Below the pieces are notes generated by a model. That model searched no databases and had not been told where the DNA came from. It saw nothing but the letters and a program-made list of their open reading frames with translations. DNA of 64,000 nucleotides from assembly GCA_947095535.1 (NCBI GenBank), contig OX352772.1, positions 187,407,179 to 187,471,178 of the forward strand, read 5' to 3'. Positions 8,098 to 17,113 of this stretch are shown here, piece after piece. How positions within the stretch are numbered: the stretch's first letter is position 1; every line of letters begins with the position of its first letter. A program made the position numbers and the translations under genes. This DNA is from Poecilobothrus nobilitatus. Taxonomy: Eukaryota; Arthropoda; Insecta; Diptera; Dolichopodidae.

Positions 8098-9059
8098 AAA
8101 TAAAAAAATGTAATTAAAATAATATGAAATAAAAATTGTTTTTCTCTCATCCACTCACAATTGTAAAAATTGTGAGTGGATGAGAATCCAAGCGATTTTA
8201 TAAAAACCTTATTATCTTTACTTTTAACAACTTTTTCAACGAAATAAATATTATTATGTTTAGATTTAAGCAACTCATGCTCATAGAAGCTTCCTTGTAT
8301 GGGTTGACCTTGATAATCTTCTAGTAAATATGTGACAGGGTTAGTGATTTGAACTTTTCTTATCTTAAATAATTCAGTTGTCCAATTTGGGGTGTAACCT
8401 TTTTCAAAAACATGTTTATACTTGCTTATCCGAACTGAATCATTAATTTTATATTTTGTAGGTAAAGCTATTTTTATATGATTATATACAGTTTTAAGTA
8501 AATTTTCAGCATTATCTTTATTGACATCAGACGGTCGTTTCTGAATTGTTCGATGTTTAATGTTGTTATATTGTTTAACTTGTTCTGCAATTAGATTAAT
8601 CCATTTATAATTTCCATTAAAACTAAATTCTTTAGACATCTTTTCTTTTAAAGTTCTATTAAAACGTTCTACAATAGAAGCTTTTAATATGCTAAATGTT
8701 GAATAATGGTTTATATGATATTTATCCATTAAATTTTTGAATATTTTATTAAAAAATTCTTTCCCATCATCGGTTTGCAAGTTTTGCGGATATCTTTTTG
8801 AATTTGCAAAAATATTTTGCATTGCTTATGTAACGTTCGCTGAAGTTTTTGTTTTTATAGGGATTGCCCATGCATACTTAGAAAAAGTGTCAATTACAGT
8901 TAATAAAAATTTAAAACCTTTGTTTTCTTTAACATATGAACCCATATCTACTAAATCAGCTTGCCATAGGTCGTCAAATCCTTTAATTATAACTCTACTA
9001 CGTTTAAAATTTCTCCGTGCAGGCTTACGCAACTCTTCAACAACCTCTCTTTTACTCAT
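8094..9059 (-). pseudogene. Retroviral-type (DDE) integrase of element B
   Basis: It would catalyse insertion of the element. The N-terminal piece (8826-9059) has DDLWQADLVDM with the first catalytic Asp and TVIDTFSKYAWAIPI. The second piece (8094-8822) has LQTDDGKEFFN with the second Asp and SIVERFNRTLK with the Glu, then the SH3-like NPVTYLLEDYQG and a chromo-like FVEKVVKSKDNKVF. An in-frame TAA at 8826-8828 separates the two. The last about 20 codons are abnormal because an inverted duplication (8145-8185) replaced the normal end. The N-terminal zinc-binding domain is not evident. A typical Polinton integrase continues further upstream. Confidence 0.88.
8145..8185. repeat. Perfect inverted repeat, 18-bp arms, 5-bp loop
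   Basis: TCTCATCCACTCACAATT (8145-8162), GTAAA, then the exact inverse (8168-8185). It lies at the 3' end of the integrase where the secreted-protein gene converges. It has rewritten the integrase C-terminus and looks like a snap-back duplication, although it could act as a hairpin in RNA. Confidence 0.8.
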
Positions 9060-9091
9060 TTTTAAATAAAATGTATGTAATTATTATATAA

Positions 9092-9445
9092 CTAATTAGA
9101 AAATCTTTCACTGAAAATGTTTTTCTGATTATTACTATCAAGAATCTTGGAAATAATTTCGTCAGTATTTTGAATTCTTCGATTAAATCTGTTGCGATCC
9201 AGTGCTATAATTTCTCAATATTTGCATCGAGCTAACTTATATGCAGTATTCCACTTGTATAATATATGTATTTGGGGCTTTAACATAAATCTGACTTTCT
9301 TTTTTACTTTCTTTTCATCGCCATCATAATCATCTCCCCTCTCGTTCTCTTCAGAAGAATCTGATATATTATCTTCCTTCTCATCACTATTTTCAGAAGA
9401 ATCCGAAACATCAAGCCATGTGAAGAAGTCTACAACATCATCCTT
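9092..9445 (-). pseudogene. Conserved element protein with acidic N-terminus and basic C-terminus
   Basis: The minus-strand frame reads DVSDSSENSDEKEDN, then KVKKKVRFMLKPQ, HILYKWNTAYKLARCKY, an in-frame TGA, and LDRNRFNRRIQNTDEII before a stop at 9092. The pattern of acidic serine tract, aromatic helix and RNRFNRRI resembles a small conserved protein seen in other insect Polinton-like elements, but I have no named family. No ATG is visible at the acidic start, so the N-terminus is probably lost. It sits between integrase and fibre-like genes. Confidence 0.55.
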
Positions 9446-9627
9446 ACTTATCTACTAAATAACTAATTAAAGCACATAAATAAAATTAAATAAAATAAAA
9501 TAAAAAGCAAACAATAAATGTTCAATGTATTTTGTATTCTTTATTTGTATAATAGTTTAAAAGTATGTATACTTTTATTATAACTTATTTTCTATTCTTT
9601 TATATAATTCCATTAGTTTGGAACAGT

Positions 9628-9867
9628 TTAACATACATTGTTCTGCATTGTTGGACAAGTATCTGGAAGACTTGTAATATTATGTGATGTATAGGGACAT
9701 ATATCCCAATGATAACCATACTCTTCCGTTTCAATTTGTATAGAATTTTTAAATAATTTTAAAAATTTGAAATGATCTTTTAACTGTTCGTAATGTTCCT
9801 CCAATAAAATATCTTCATATTTATTTCAAAAAATATTTAAAGAATATCCTATTTGATGTATATCCAT
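9628..9867 (-). pseudogene. Small hypothetical protein with one stop
   Basis: The ATG frame reads MDIHQIGYSLNIF, then TGA, then continues with LLEEHYEQLKDHFKFLK and EYGYHWDICPYTSHNI up to a stop at 9628. The 80-codon length with a single internal stop and non-random composition suggests a decayed small gene. I do not recognise it. Confidence 0.4.
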
Positions 9868-9972
9868 TTTGAAAACTCAATGAAAACTAATCCCAATTAC
9901 TTTTTAAGTATTAAATTATTAATTATATCTAATGCCGACTGAGCTTTGGCTTCAGCTTTTTGTAGTCTCTCA

Positions 9973-10383
9973 TTAATAAATCCAATGAAATTCAATAAAA
10001 TCATTCATTTTTGAAAATTTTTCATTTAACATAGCAGAAAATTTAATGTGGATTTGGTCTAAACTATCTTGCATTTTTTTTTTTAATATTCTTAATTTTT
10101 CTTCTGCTAATTTTAGTTCTATAGACATTGCAGTCTCTGTATGATCAAACATTTCTCTCATCTCGTTTTGTAATAGTTCTTTGTGGAAAAAATTTTGGTT
10201 ATTCACAAATGTTTGTGTTGCTGCATCATTTCCGTTAACTGGATCTTGAACATTTGATAAAATTTTGTTATCTAAATCATAATTTCCTTCAGAAGTTAAT
10301 TTGAAACCTATACCTGGAGGACCTTGAGTATGAGGTTTTCTAGAAGAAGAAGCTGTACTACGTCCAAACTTATCAAGTGGCAT
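9973..10383 (-). CDS. Fibre-like virion protein with coiled coil
   Basis: The frame is open, 136 residues. It starts MPLDKFGRSTASSSRK and then has GIGFKLTSEGNYDLDNK and NVQDPVNGNDAATQTFV. The last motif resembles the G-x-N-V-x-(D/P)-x(5)-DAA-x(3)-FV module of trimeric phage and viral fibres, where such repeats pack a triple helix or beta-prism. The second half (about 70-125) is a long coiled coil (AMSIELKLAEEKLRILKKK). This suggests a trimeric vertex or spike protein of the virion. It ends shortly before 9973 with an unusual C-terminus, so truncation is possible. The upstream neighbour is the DUF8207-like gene. Confidence 0.55.
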   Translation of the reverse strand: MPLDKFGRSTASSSRKPHTQGPPGIGFKLTSEGNYDLDNKILSNVQDPVNGNDAATQTFVNNQNFFHKELLQNEMREMFDHTETAMSIELKLAEEKLRILKKKMQDSLDQIHIKFSAMLNEKFSKMNDFIEFHWIY

Positions 10384-10771
10384 TATGATTTTTACTGGTT
10401 GTTAATTTAAAATATTATTGAATTATATTTGCTTCTCTCAATTCTTCAATTATAGATACAATTGTGATGATTATTGTTACCAGCTGATTGTGAACTAATT
10501 AAAAGTCTTAATCTGTCAACTAACTCATTAGGATCATCCCAATAAACAAACTGATTTGATTGATTTGTGTAATTTAAATGCGTTTCTGGCATAGAAGATT
10601 TATGTGAAAACGTTCTAAAAAAAATTTTTTTTGAATAACCTGAACCAGATTTTTTATACCTAGTGTTGTAATCATGTTCATAAAATTTTTTTAATATGTT
10701 CTTGTATTTATAACCTTTGTTTCCTTTTATTTGCCCTAAACTATCATAATTTCTTCTAGTGCATTCGTTTT

Positions 10772-10914
10772 GTTAAGTATTTGATAATACATACTTAAAT
10801 CACTTTCAGTATAGGGAATTTAAGGGAACTGATGGCCTATATGAATTAATATTTAAAAAAAAACCTTTAAACTATACTAAAAGTGATTTAAGTATGTATT
10901 ATCAAATACTTAAC
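10772..10914. repeat. Inverted duplication with 43-bp arms inside the DUF8207-like gene
   Basis: Arms 10772-10814 and 10872-10914 are inverse copies with one mismatch, separated by 57 bases. Both arms encode the same peptide (SDLSMYYQILN), on the minus strand for the left arm and the plus strand for the right arm. The spacer encodes the preceding part of the protein, but on the plus strand. This is the signature of a template-switch or snap-back event that flipped part of the gene. Confidence 0.85.
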
Positions 10915-10959
10915 ATATCTATCAAGTTCTGATTTGGTGAGAGCAGGAAATTGTGAAAT

Positions 10960-11140
10960 TGATGATTCATCACTATTACAGAATTTTAAAGAATTTAGAA
11001 TATTATTACAGTTGAAGTTTTTGAAATTAATGATTCATCATTATAGAATTTTAAAGTATTCGGCGTTGAAGTTTTTGAAATTGATGATTCATCATTATAG
11101 AATTTTACAGTATTCGGCGTTGAAGTTTTAAATTCATTGT
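10960..11140. repeat. Tandem repeat, 54-bp period, about three copies
   Basis: The unit contains TGAAATTGATGATTCATCA and TAGAATTTTAAAGTATTC. The period is 18 codons and keeps the host frame, so the protein gains an 18-residue repeat beginning KTSTPNT. The leftmost copy is diverged. Confidence 0.75.
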
Positions 11141-11630
11141 ATGAACTAGCCTTGTTGCTAGGTGTTTTAACTTCCGATGTAAATGACGGCATTGATTTAA
11201 CCCTGTTATCATCATCCGCAGCCCATTTAATTTCCGGTTTGATAACATTATCTGAAAATTGTTGTTGTTTGACAACATTTGTTAATTCTTTCAATTGTTT
11301 TATAATTGGAGTAAAAGCTTGTTCTCGATTACGGCTTTCCGATAACTTTTGAACTTTTAAAGATTGAAATTAGCTTTTTAAATTTTTACGAGTTTTAATT
11401 AAATCTTTCATGAGTTGTTCATCCATTTTTTAAATGAAGATTAGTTCAAGTATTAACTGTAAATTATTGACTGAACTGTTCTCCTGCTAACTGCTAATTG
11501 ATAATCGCAAACTGGTAACTGCTATCTACTAATAGCCAACAGCTAACTGCAAATTACTAACTGCTAAATAACACCGTGTTGAAGGATTCGTTCAGCTAAT
11601 AACTGCCTACTGTGGCAGATCTCTTGTTAA

Positions 11631-12240
11631 CTAAAATTTAGCAAATGCATCAAAATTTTTTCTATAACGTCCATTACTTAAACTGTCATCTTTATTGATT
11701 AATAGAAAATCATAACTATCATTCCAGCAGCATGCACTCAATTTTTTCAAATCGTTATAAGACATATCAGAATTTACATGATCATTATATATATGTTTTA
11801 AATTTAAATCATCTTGCTTGAATATAATCAAAAAATTAGCATTATCTCTAACTAAGTGCTTTGGAATTCTTGTATAAGACTGGCATAAATAAAAACTTTC
11901 TATTTCTTGATGACGTCCCATGCAAAAATAGGCCCTTATGCTATCTTGCTTATCGCAAGCTACATCATCAAAAATAAATATTGAGTTTGGCTGTGAAGTC
12001 GAAGGTTCAATTACATCAGTGTTATTTGAAAATTCGTTATATCCCATTCCTTTGATTAGTTTTATTAATTTTTTTAAATATTCATATTTAGGTTGGTACA
12101 ATGATTTTGAGTAAATATATATGTTTTGAAATTTCAGCCCTTTAGGATCTACAAGCATACTTATCATAACATTAGTTTTACCGCAATTTGAAGGTCCAAC
12201 TACTACCGTATCAAACTAAGGTCCAACTTAAAACCGTATA
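11631..12240 (-). pseudogene. DNA packaging ATPase of element B
   Basis: This is an A32/FtsK-HerA type ATPase that would pump DNA into capsids. The Walker A motif GPSNCGKTN is encoded just upstream of the first ATG of the open frame. Walker B is in NSIFIFDDVACD. Further segments are EIESFYLCQSYTRIP and DNANFLIIFKQDDLN, typical of the family. The frame runs from a stop at about 12228 to 11631. The N-terminus before Walker A is disturbed by a duplicated stretch of about 28 bases (around 12200-12245). The missing start suggests inactivity. Divergent from the protease. Confidence 0.85.
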
Positions 12241-12244
12241 AGAA

Positions 12245-12590
12245 AGGATTAGGTCTTTATTTAAATCCAAAAAACCATTAAATGAGCTACCCAAAAGAGC
12301 ACTTACTAATTATGATTTAGGAGAATTTGGAAAAAAATACTTAAAACACTGGAGTTTTAAGTATGATAATTTACAATAAAAATCCGTGGAGTTTTTATGC
12401 GAGATAATTTTCCAACACGCAAACCTTTGAAATACGAATGTGGTATAATAAATTTAGATAATTCTATTGGAAATGGAACGCACTGCGTAGCTTATTACAA
12501 AAATTCTCAAATCATACAATATTTTGACAGCTTTGGAAATTTGCAACCTCCATTAAAAGTAATTAAATATTTAACAAATAATTATTTTCC
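12245..12590 (+). pseudogene. Adenain-like cysteine protease remnant
   Basis: This is a maturation protease of the adenovirus/Polinton type. It begins with SLFKSKKPLNELPKRALTN, is shifted near 12370, and then reads RGVFMRDNFPT, YECGIINLDNSIGNGTH and QYFDSFGNLQPP. The catalytic His is in GTHC and the acidic residue in FDSFG. The Trp that usually follows the His is Cys. The segment that should hold the catalytic Cys is missing: the frame runs directly into the minor capsid protein, apparently through a deletion. Hence it is inactive. Confidence 0.75.
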
Positions 12591-13234
12591 TCCTATAGAT
12601 CTAAAGGGAAAAGAATATACGTGTGGTTTAGTAGATTTCCAAACATATAATTCAATACCAAATATAGATGAGAAAAATAATAAATTGATTATTGATGATA
12701 AAACCTACAAAATTCCCACAGGTTCATACGAAATTGAAGATATTGAAAAATTTCTTAGAAAAACATTGAATGTAGCTAAAACAGATAAGGAAAAATTGAT
12801 TATAAGAGCAAATAATAACACATTAAAGTGCAAAATTTTTGCCGATTGATTTTGAAAGAGAAGATACTATCGGTGAATTATTAGGTTTTAGTAGAAAAAG
12901 GTTATTACCAAACAAATGGCATACTTCAGATCTTTTTGTTGACATTAATAAAATAAACATAGAAAGAGTAGAATGTAATATTATTTCTGGAACTTATATT
13001 AATGGAAAAGAAGCTCACATTTTACACGAATGCTCTATAAACGTCAGTCCAGGATATAAAATAGTTGAAGTTCCTACGATTAATTAAGTTCCTGTAATTT
13101 ATTTACCTATAACTATTAATCAGATAAGTTCTATTACTATAAAACTGCTTGATCAGAACGATAATTTAATTAATTTTCGTGGAGAAACAATAACAATTAG
13201 ATTGCATTTAAAGCCTCAAAATGATAGTATTTAA
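12577..13234 (+). pseudogene. Penton-like minor capsid protein of element B
   Basis: A single-jelly-roll vertex protein. Fused in frame behind the protease remnant, it reads YTCGLVDFQTYNSIPNID and IPTGSYEIEDIEKFLR. After a one-base shift near 12845 it continues PIDFEREDTIGELLGFS and VECNIISGTYINGK. After a TAA at 13085 it continues PVIYLPITINQISS and INFRGETITIRLHLKP. The end overlaps the next small gene. Compared with A's minor capsid gene it is a different lineage. Confidence 0.8.
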
Positions 13235-13400
13235 TCAAAATCATCAATCTAATATAAATTTGCAGAATGATATACACCGGCTTAATTCATCAAACCTAGT
13301 CAAAGGAGAAGGATCTCAGCATTTAAAATATAAAAAACGTTTATCATTTAAAAATAAGGAATATTTAAAATCTCTTGGCTATTTACTAAACACAAATTAA
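13221..13400 (+). CDS. Small basic protein, 59 aa
   Basis: The ATG overlaps the last codons of the minor capsid gene and the stop lies one base before the start of the major capsid gene, a compact arrangement typical of viral late genes. The product ends in a basic stretch (KYKKRLSFKNKEYLKSLGY). A similar basic motif is common between minor and major capsid genes in such elements, possibly a core or packaging peptide. The frame is intact. Confidence 0.55.
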   Translation: MIVFNQNHQSNINLQNDIHRLNSSNLVKGEGSQHLKYKKRLSFKNKEYLKSLGYLLNTN

Positions 13401-13401
13401 A

Positions 13402-14594
13402 ATGGAACTTTTGAATGACCCCATTTTTGATGAAAGTATAATTAGCCATATTCACCATTTCTAAATTCGTTTGGATTAAGTGATATTATTCGAATACAAA
13501 TACAAAATCAGAATTTAAATATATTACCATCTGCAAGTCAAATTTATACAGAAGGATATGTAACAAAACATGATGGAACACCTGTTACTCATACGAAACT
13601 AGTTAATAAAGCCATACCTTTTCTATTTGATGAAATTCGCTTTGAACTTAATGGGAAAGAAATTGATCATAATCGTAATGTTGGAATAACTTCAACATTA
13701 AAAAACTATATTTCACTCAATCAAAATGAAAGTACCGTTTTATATAATGGAAGTTGGTCTCCTGAAAATTCAATTAAAATGAATGGACTTCATTTCAATT
13801 TTTGTGTACCCTTGAAGAGATTATTAGGATTTGCGGAAGATTATAAAAATATTATTCCAAATGCAAAACATGAATTGATATTAACTTGCTCTCGAACAAA
13901 TGATAATGCATTATTATGTAGTGTTGTTAATGCTAGTGAAAAACCGAAAATTACTATCACAAAAATACATTGGAAGGTTCAACATATTAACTTAAACGAT
14001 AGGCTTAAATTAAATTTATACAAAAGCATTCAAAATGGTTCGGTTATAAAAATTCCTTTTAGAAATTGGGAATTGCACGAGTATCCTACATTACCTACAG
14101 AAACTACACATCATATTTGGAAGGTTAAAACAGCTTCACAACTTGAAAAACCTCGTTTTATTATTTTTGCTTTACAAACTGGTAAACAAAATAAAATGGA
14201 TGAAGATCCTTCAACTTTTGATTATTGTGATATTGAAAATATAAAAGTATATTTAAATTCAGAATCATATCCATAGGAAGATATGAATTTAGATTTCATA
14301 AAAAATCGTTATGCTTTATCATATGAAGCATATTCGAATTTTAGAAGCTTTTATTATAATAACTCAATATCAGAATCTTTAGTTTCATGGGAACATTTTA
14401 AAACCAATTCTCCTATCTTCATAATTGATACTCGTTTTCAAAATGAAAATCTAAAAATGGGGCCAGTTGATGTCAAAATTGAATTAAAGACTTTAAACAA
14501 AATTCCAGACAATACTACAGCTTATTGTCTTATTTTCCATGACCGCTTAGTAGAATTTAAACCGTTAACAGGAGAAGTTAATAAAATTATTTAA
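13402..14594 (+). pseudogene. Double-jelly-roll major capsid protein of element B
   Basis: Hexon-like capsid protein. It starts MELLNDPIFDESIISHI, shifts frame near 13460, and continues NSFGLSDIIRIQIQNQN, LPSASQIYTEGYVTKHDG, FCVPLKRLLGFAEDYK, EKPRFIIFALQTGKQ and DYCDIENIKVYLNSESYP. It is interrupted by TAG at 14274-14276 and continues in frame with YALSYEAYSNFRSFY and VDVKIELKTL to 14594. The length of about 395 codons is normal. One frameshift and one nonsense change make it a young pseudogene. It is unrelated at sequence level to A's F54H12.2-like protein. Confidence 0.88.
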
Positions 14595-14613
14595 ATTTCT
14601 AAATAAAAACAAA

Positions 14614-15030
14614 TGAAGTTGCCTATAAAAAATAATGAAACATTAAAGAATTTTGAGTCTTGCTGTGTTTTGGAAATTCCACTATTTATTGCTGAAAAAA
14701 AAAAAAAAGAAAGAAATTAATTAAAAGAAATTGATATTCTTTCATCAAATGATGAAATTCAACATTTTATAATAAAACCGCCTTATGGCTACCATTATTT
14801 AGATACTAAAACAAAATACACAAATAAATGGCTCACTAAAAATCATCATGATTTGACGGCAAAAGTCATTATTGTGATGTCATAAACTTCTTATAAATTT
14901 TTATACCGAATCAAACGAAAATTTATGTTAAAGGAAAGGAGAAAAAAACCTGGATTAGATCATGTTGGTGTTTGTGTCTTAGAAAATGTTTACTTAATAA
15001 AAACGCTGATATAAAAATTTTAATCATATA
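14614..15030 (+). pseudogene. Degraded conserved element gene (nuclease-like family suspected)
   Basis: Starts MKLPIKNNETLKNFES and loses frame at a run of 14 A near 14695. It resumes as EIQHFIIKPPYGYHYLD and YTNKWLTKNHHDL, then later YVKGKEKKTWIRS. The spacing IIKPP, KWLTK-HDL, YVKGxEKKxW recalls a conserved family in insect Polinton-like elements that I cannot name with certainty (possibly an RNase H-like nuclease). It follows the major capsid gene directly. Confidence 0.5.
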
Positions 15031-15061
15031 TAAACTCTTTAAATATTGAAGCAGACATCAA

Positions 15062-15226
15062 ATGAAAAATATCAGTGTCACAGAATTGTTTAAAAATTAC
15101 GTATTCATAGATAATAAAACCAAACAGCCTAATAAACCTTCTAGTTTTGGAGGTCAAATAAAAAGAGCAATTAATAATATGGTATATGAAATAAGGAAGC
15201 CCTCAACCTCATCATCATCAGCTTGA
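15062..15226 (+). CDS. Hypothetical 54-aa protein
   Basis: Short frame MKNISVTELFKNYVF ending in a serine run (PSTSSSSA). It follows the preceding remnant on the same strand by about 30 bases. No family recognised; composition is plausible for a gene remnant, but the length alone does not prove it. Confidence 0.25.
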   Translation: MKNISVTELFKNYVFIDNKTKQPNKPSSFGGQIKRAINNMVYEIRKPSTSSSSA

Positions 15227-16008
15227 TCAACAGCTTCATCATTCAATAACTTGAGGAAAGAAAAATAATGATCCTAAAATAAATTGTTTTTAAAAGAAAA
15301 AAAAAATCTAGAAAAAAAAAATAAAAAATATTGTAAAATTTTAATTTTATCTTTTTATTTTTATAAATCTTATGTTTATATATAAGTTTAATTAAATTTT
15401 CAGTTATGATCTTTATATTGATGATCTGATGATGACCTGATGATCTTTATACAAAAATTCTTTTTTCATTTCATAATGACCCCATGCTAAGGTATTAATT
15501 TTATCTTCTAATACAAATCTTTTATCATCAAAGGGGCATAATGCTACTCCATTCTATATATATATATATAAAATGAAGTTTAGATTTGAATATATGATAA
15601 CTTGTTAAAATTGCTGATTTAGGCAATTTAAGAGGAGAAATGATCAGAAATATATTCATTTCACTTTTCATTTTATAGAATCTGTTTAAAAAATTAAAAT
15701 GGATAAAAAAGGTTTTCAATAAAGCTCAATTTTCAAAGGGATACCAAAAACCGTTGTTCTGAACATAAATCAACTCAAATCAACAGTATCACAATACAAA
15801 ACACCACCTAAATAACTAAAAAATAAAATAAAAATGTAAAATGTTTAAAAATAAAAAAACTAAATTAAAATTGAATTTTCATCTTTAATTATTTAAAATG
15901 TTTTTTAAAATTCTGATATGTACATATATGTATATAAATATATTTAATTAGATAATTTATTCCAATTTCTGCAGAGGAATCTTCTTCAGCTTCAACTTCT
16001 TCATCTTC
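15227..16008. other. AT-rich stretch without a supported gene
   Basis: No convincing coding segment. The stretch at 15960-16008 reads on the minus strand as an acidic tail (EDEEVEAEEDSS) that belongs to the neighbouring gene at 16009 beyond a stop codon. Confidence 0.5.
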
Positions 16009-16317
16009 TTATTCGAATTCTTCCATATCTATTCGCTTGAATTTTATTTTATAGGTTGAACCGCATTCTCCTTCATTTATTACGGCATAACATCCATTCT
16101 CCAATTTCCTCACTTCCTTTTTCCCCAGTTTATTGAATCTTATTGGCAGGAAGATTTTAAATGATTTTGTTGTGAGAATTACCCTTTCTCCAAATTTCGT
16201 GGGTATTCTCTTCAAATTTATGATTTTAAAATTGTTATTCAGTTTCATTTCAGAAACTTTTATTGTTTTTACCACTGATTGAAATTTATTATTGATGTTT
16301 TGAATAAATTTATCCAT
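15960..16317 (-). pseudogene. Small OB-like protein with acidic tail, element B
   Basis: The frame of 102 residues (from 16317) has VKTIKVSEMKLNNNFKII and NLKRIPTKFGERVILTT, then IFLPIRFNKLGKKEVRKL. It ends in DMEEFE, then a TAA, then in frame an acidic tail (EDEEVEAEEDSS). The beta-rich pattern with a KxTKxGxR core suggests an OB-fold, ssDNA-binding-like protein, and the acidic tail fits that idea. The function is inferred. Element A has a counterpart at 23416-23930 with the same layout. In both copies the frame breaks just before the acidic tail. Confidence 0.55.
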
Positions 16318-17113
16318 TTTAAAATAATTAAATTTATTTTTAATATTTAAATGTTGAATGTCTAGTTTGGTGGTTGAATTGAAACTAATTAAATAATTTA
16401 ACTGTATTACTTTAATTAGAGTAACTAAATTTTAATGGATGGGATGTATGTGGTTTTATGGTATGCAAAATTTTTTTTCAAATATTATTATACATTTAAA
16501 TAATACCTAATTAGAATATTGCTATGAGTGATTGGGTGATTAGCGTTAAAAAAAATTTTGAATTTAAGTTTATGATGAGAATAAAGTTTTGAGGATGTTT
16601 GCGGTTTTATGGTCCGATCAAAAATTCTTATACATATGCGCGGTTTTTGATTTAAGTTAAATATGAATTGAAAATTTCAAGTAAATTGAGAATTTGATTT
16701 TAATCGTTTATGACAGCATTTCCAACAAAGTTGCTCAAAAATTTAAATATGAACGCAATAGAATTAATATTCGTGTCTTGAGAATGCAGTTTGAGTCTTA
16801 TAACGCGCTACTGTCAGGAGCACAAAACTGATGAAATGGAGCATATTGTGGAACACAGAATATTCCGAAATCTGGAAGATTTTGCTGATTACATTTTACG
16901 ACACAGGAGGTTGGTAAAGTGCTTTACAAATCATTGCGATAGACTTTTATTTGAAATAACCGCGCAACCTTTGCAAGTTCCTACAATTAACTCTAATAAT
17001 GAATTATAAAAGAATTTAAAAAAATTTTAATTAATAAATAAAAACTATGTTTCAAATTATAAGACACACTTTATTTTATTTTATTCAATTTATTCCATAG
17101 AAATATTTAATAA
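16318..17113. other. AT-rich spacer with one short, unrecognised frame
   Basis: Contains a plus-strand frame at about 16791-17009 with HIVEHRIFRNLEDFADYIL. It has no ATG at its start (the first ATG is about 40 bases in). No family recognised. AATAAA follows at about 17036. Otherwise nothing supported. Confidence 0.3.

Larger units (their letters stand above)
10415..11426 (-). pseudogene. DUF8207-like conserved element protein, rearranged
   Basis: It starts MDEQLMKDLIKTRKN, meets an early stop, and continues KVQKLSESRNREQAFTPI and IKQLKELTNVVKQQQ. A tandemly repeated segment (KTSTPNTLKFYNDESS, 10960-11140) follows. The C-terminal part reads KTNALEEIMI, then NYDSLGQIKGNKGYKYK and YWDDPNELVDRLRLLI, and after a frameshift SIIEELREANIIQ with a stop at 10415. 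A core segment (GTDGLYELIFKKKP) is found on the opposite strand inside a local inversion at 10772-10914. The family is frequent in insect Polinton-like elements and its function is unknown. Confidence 0.7.
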
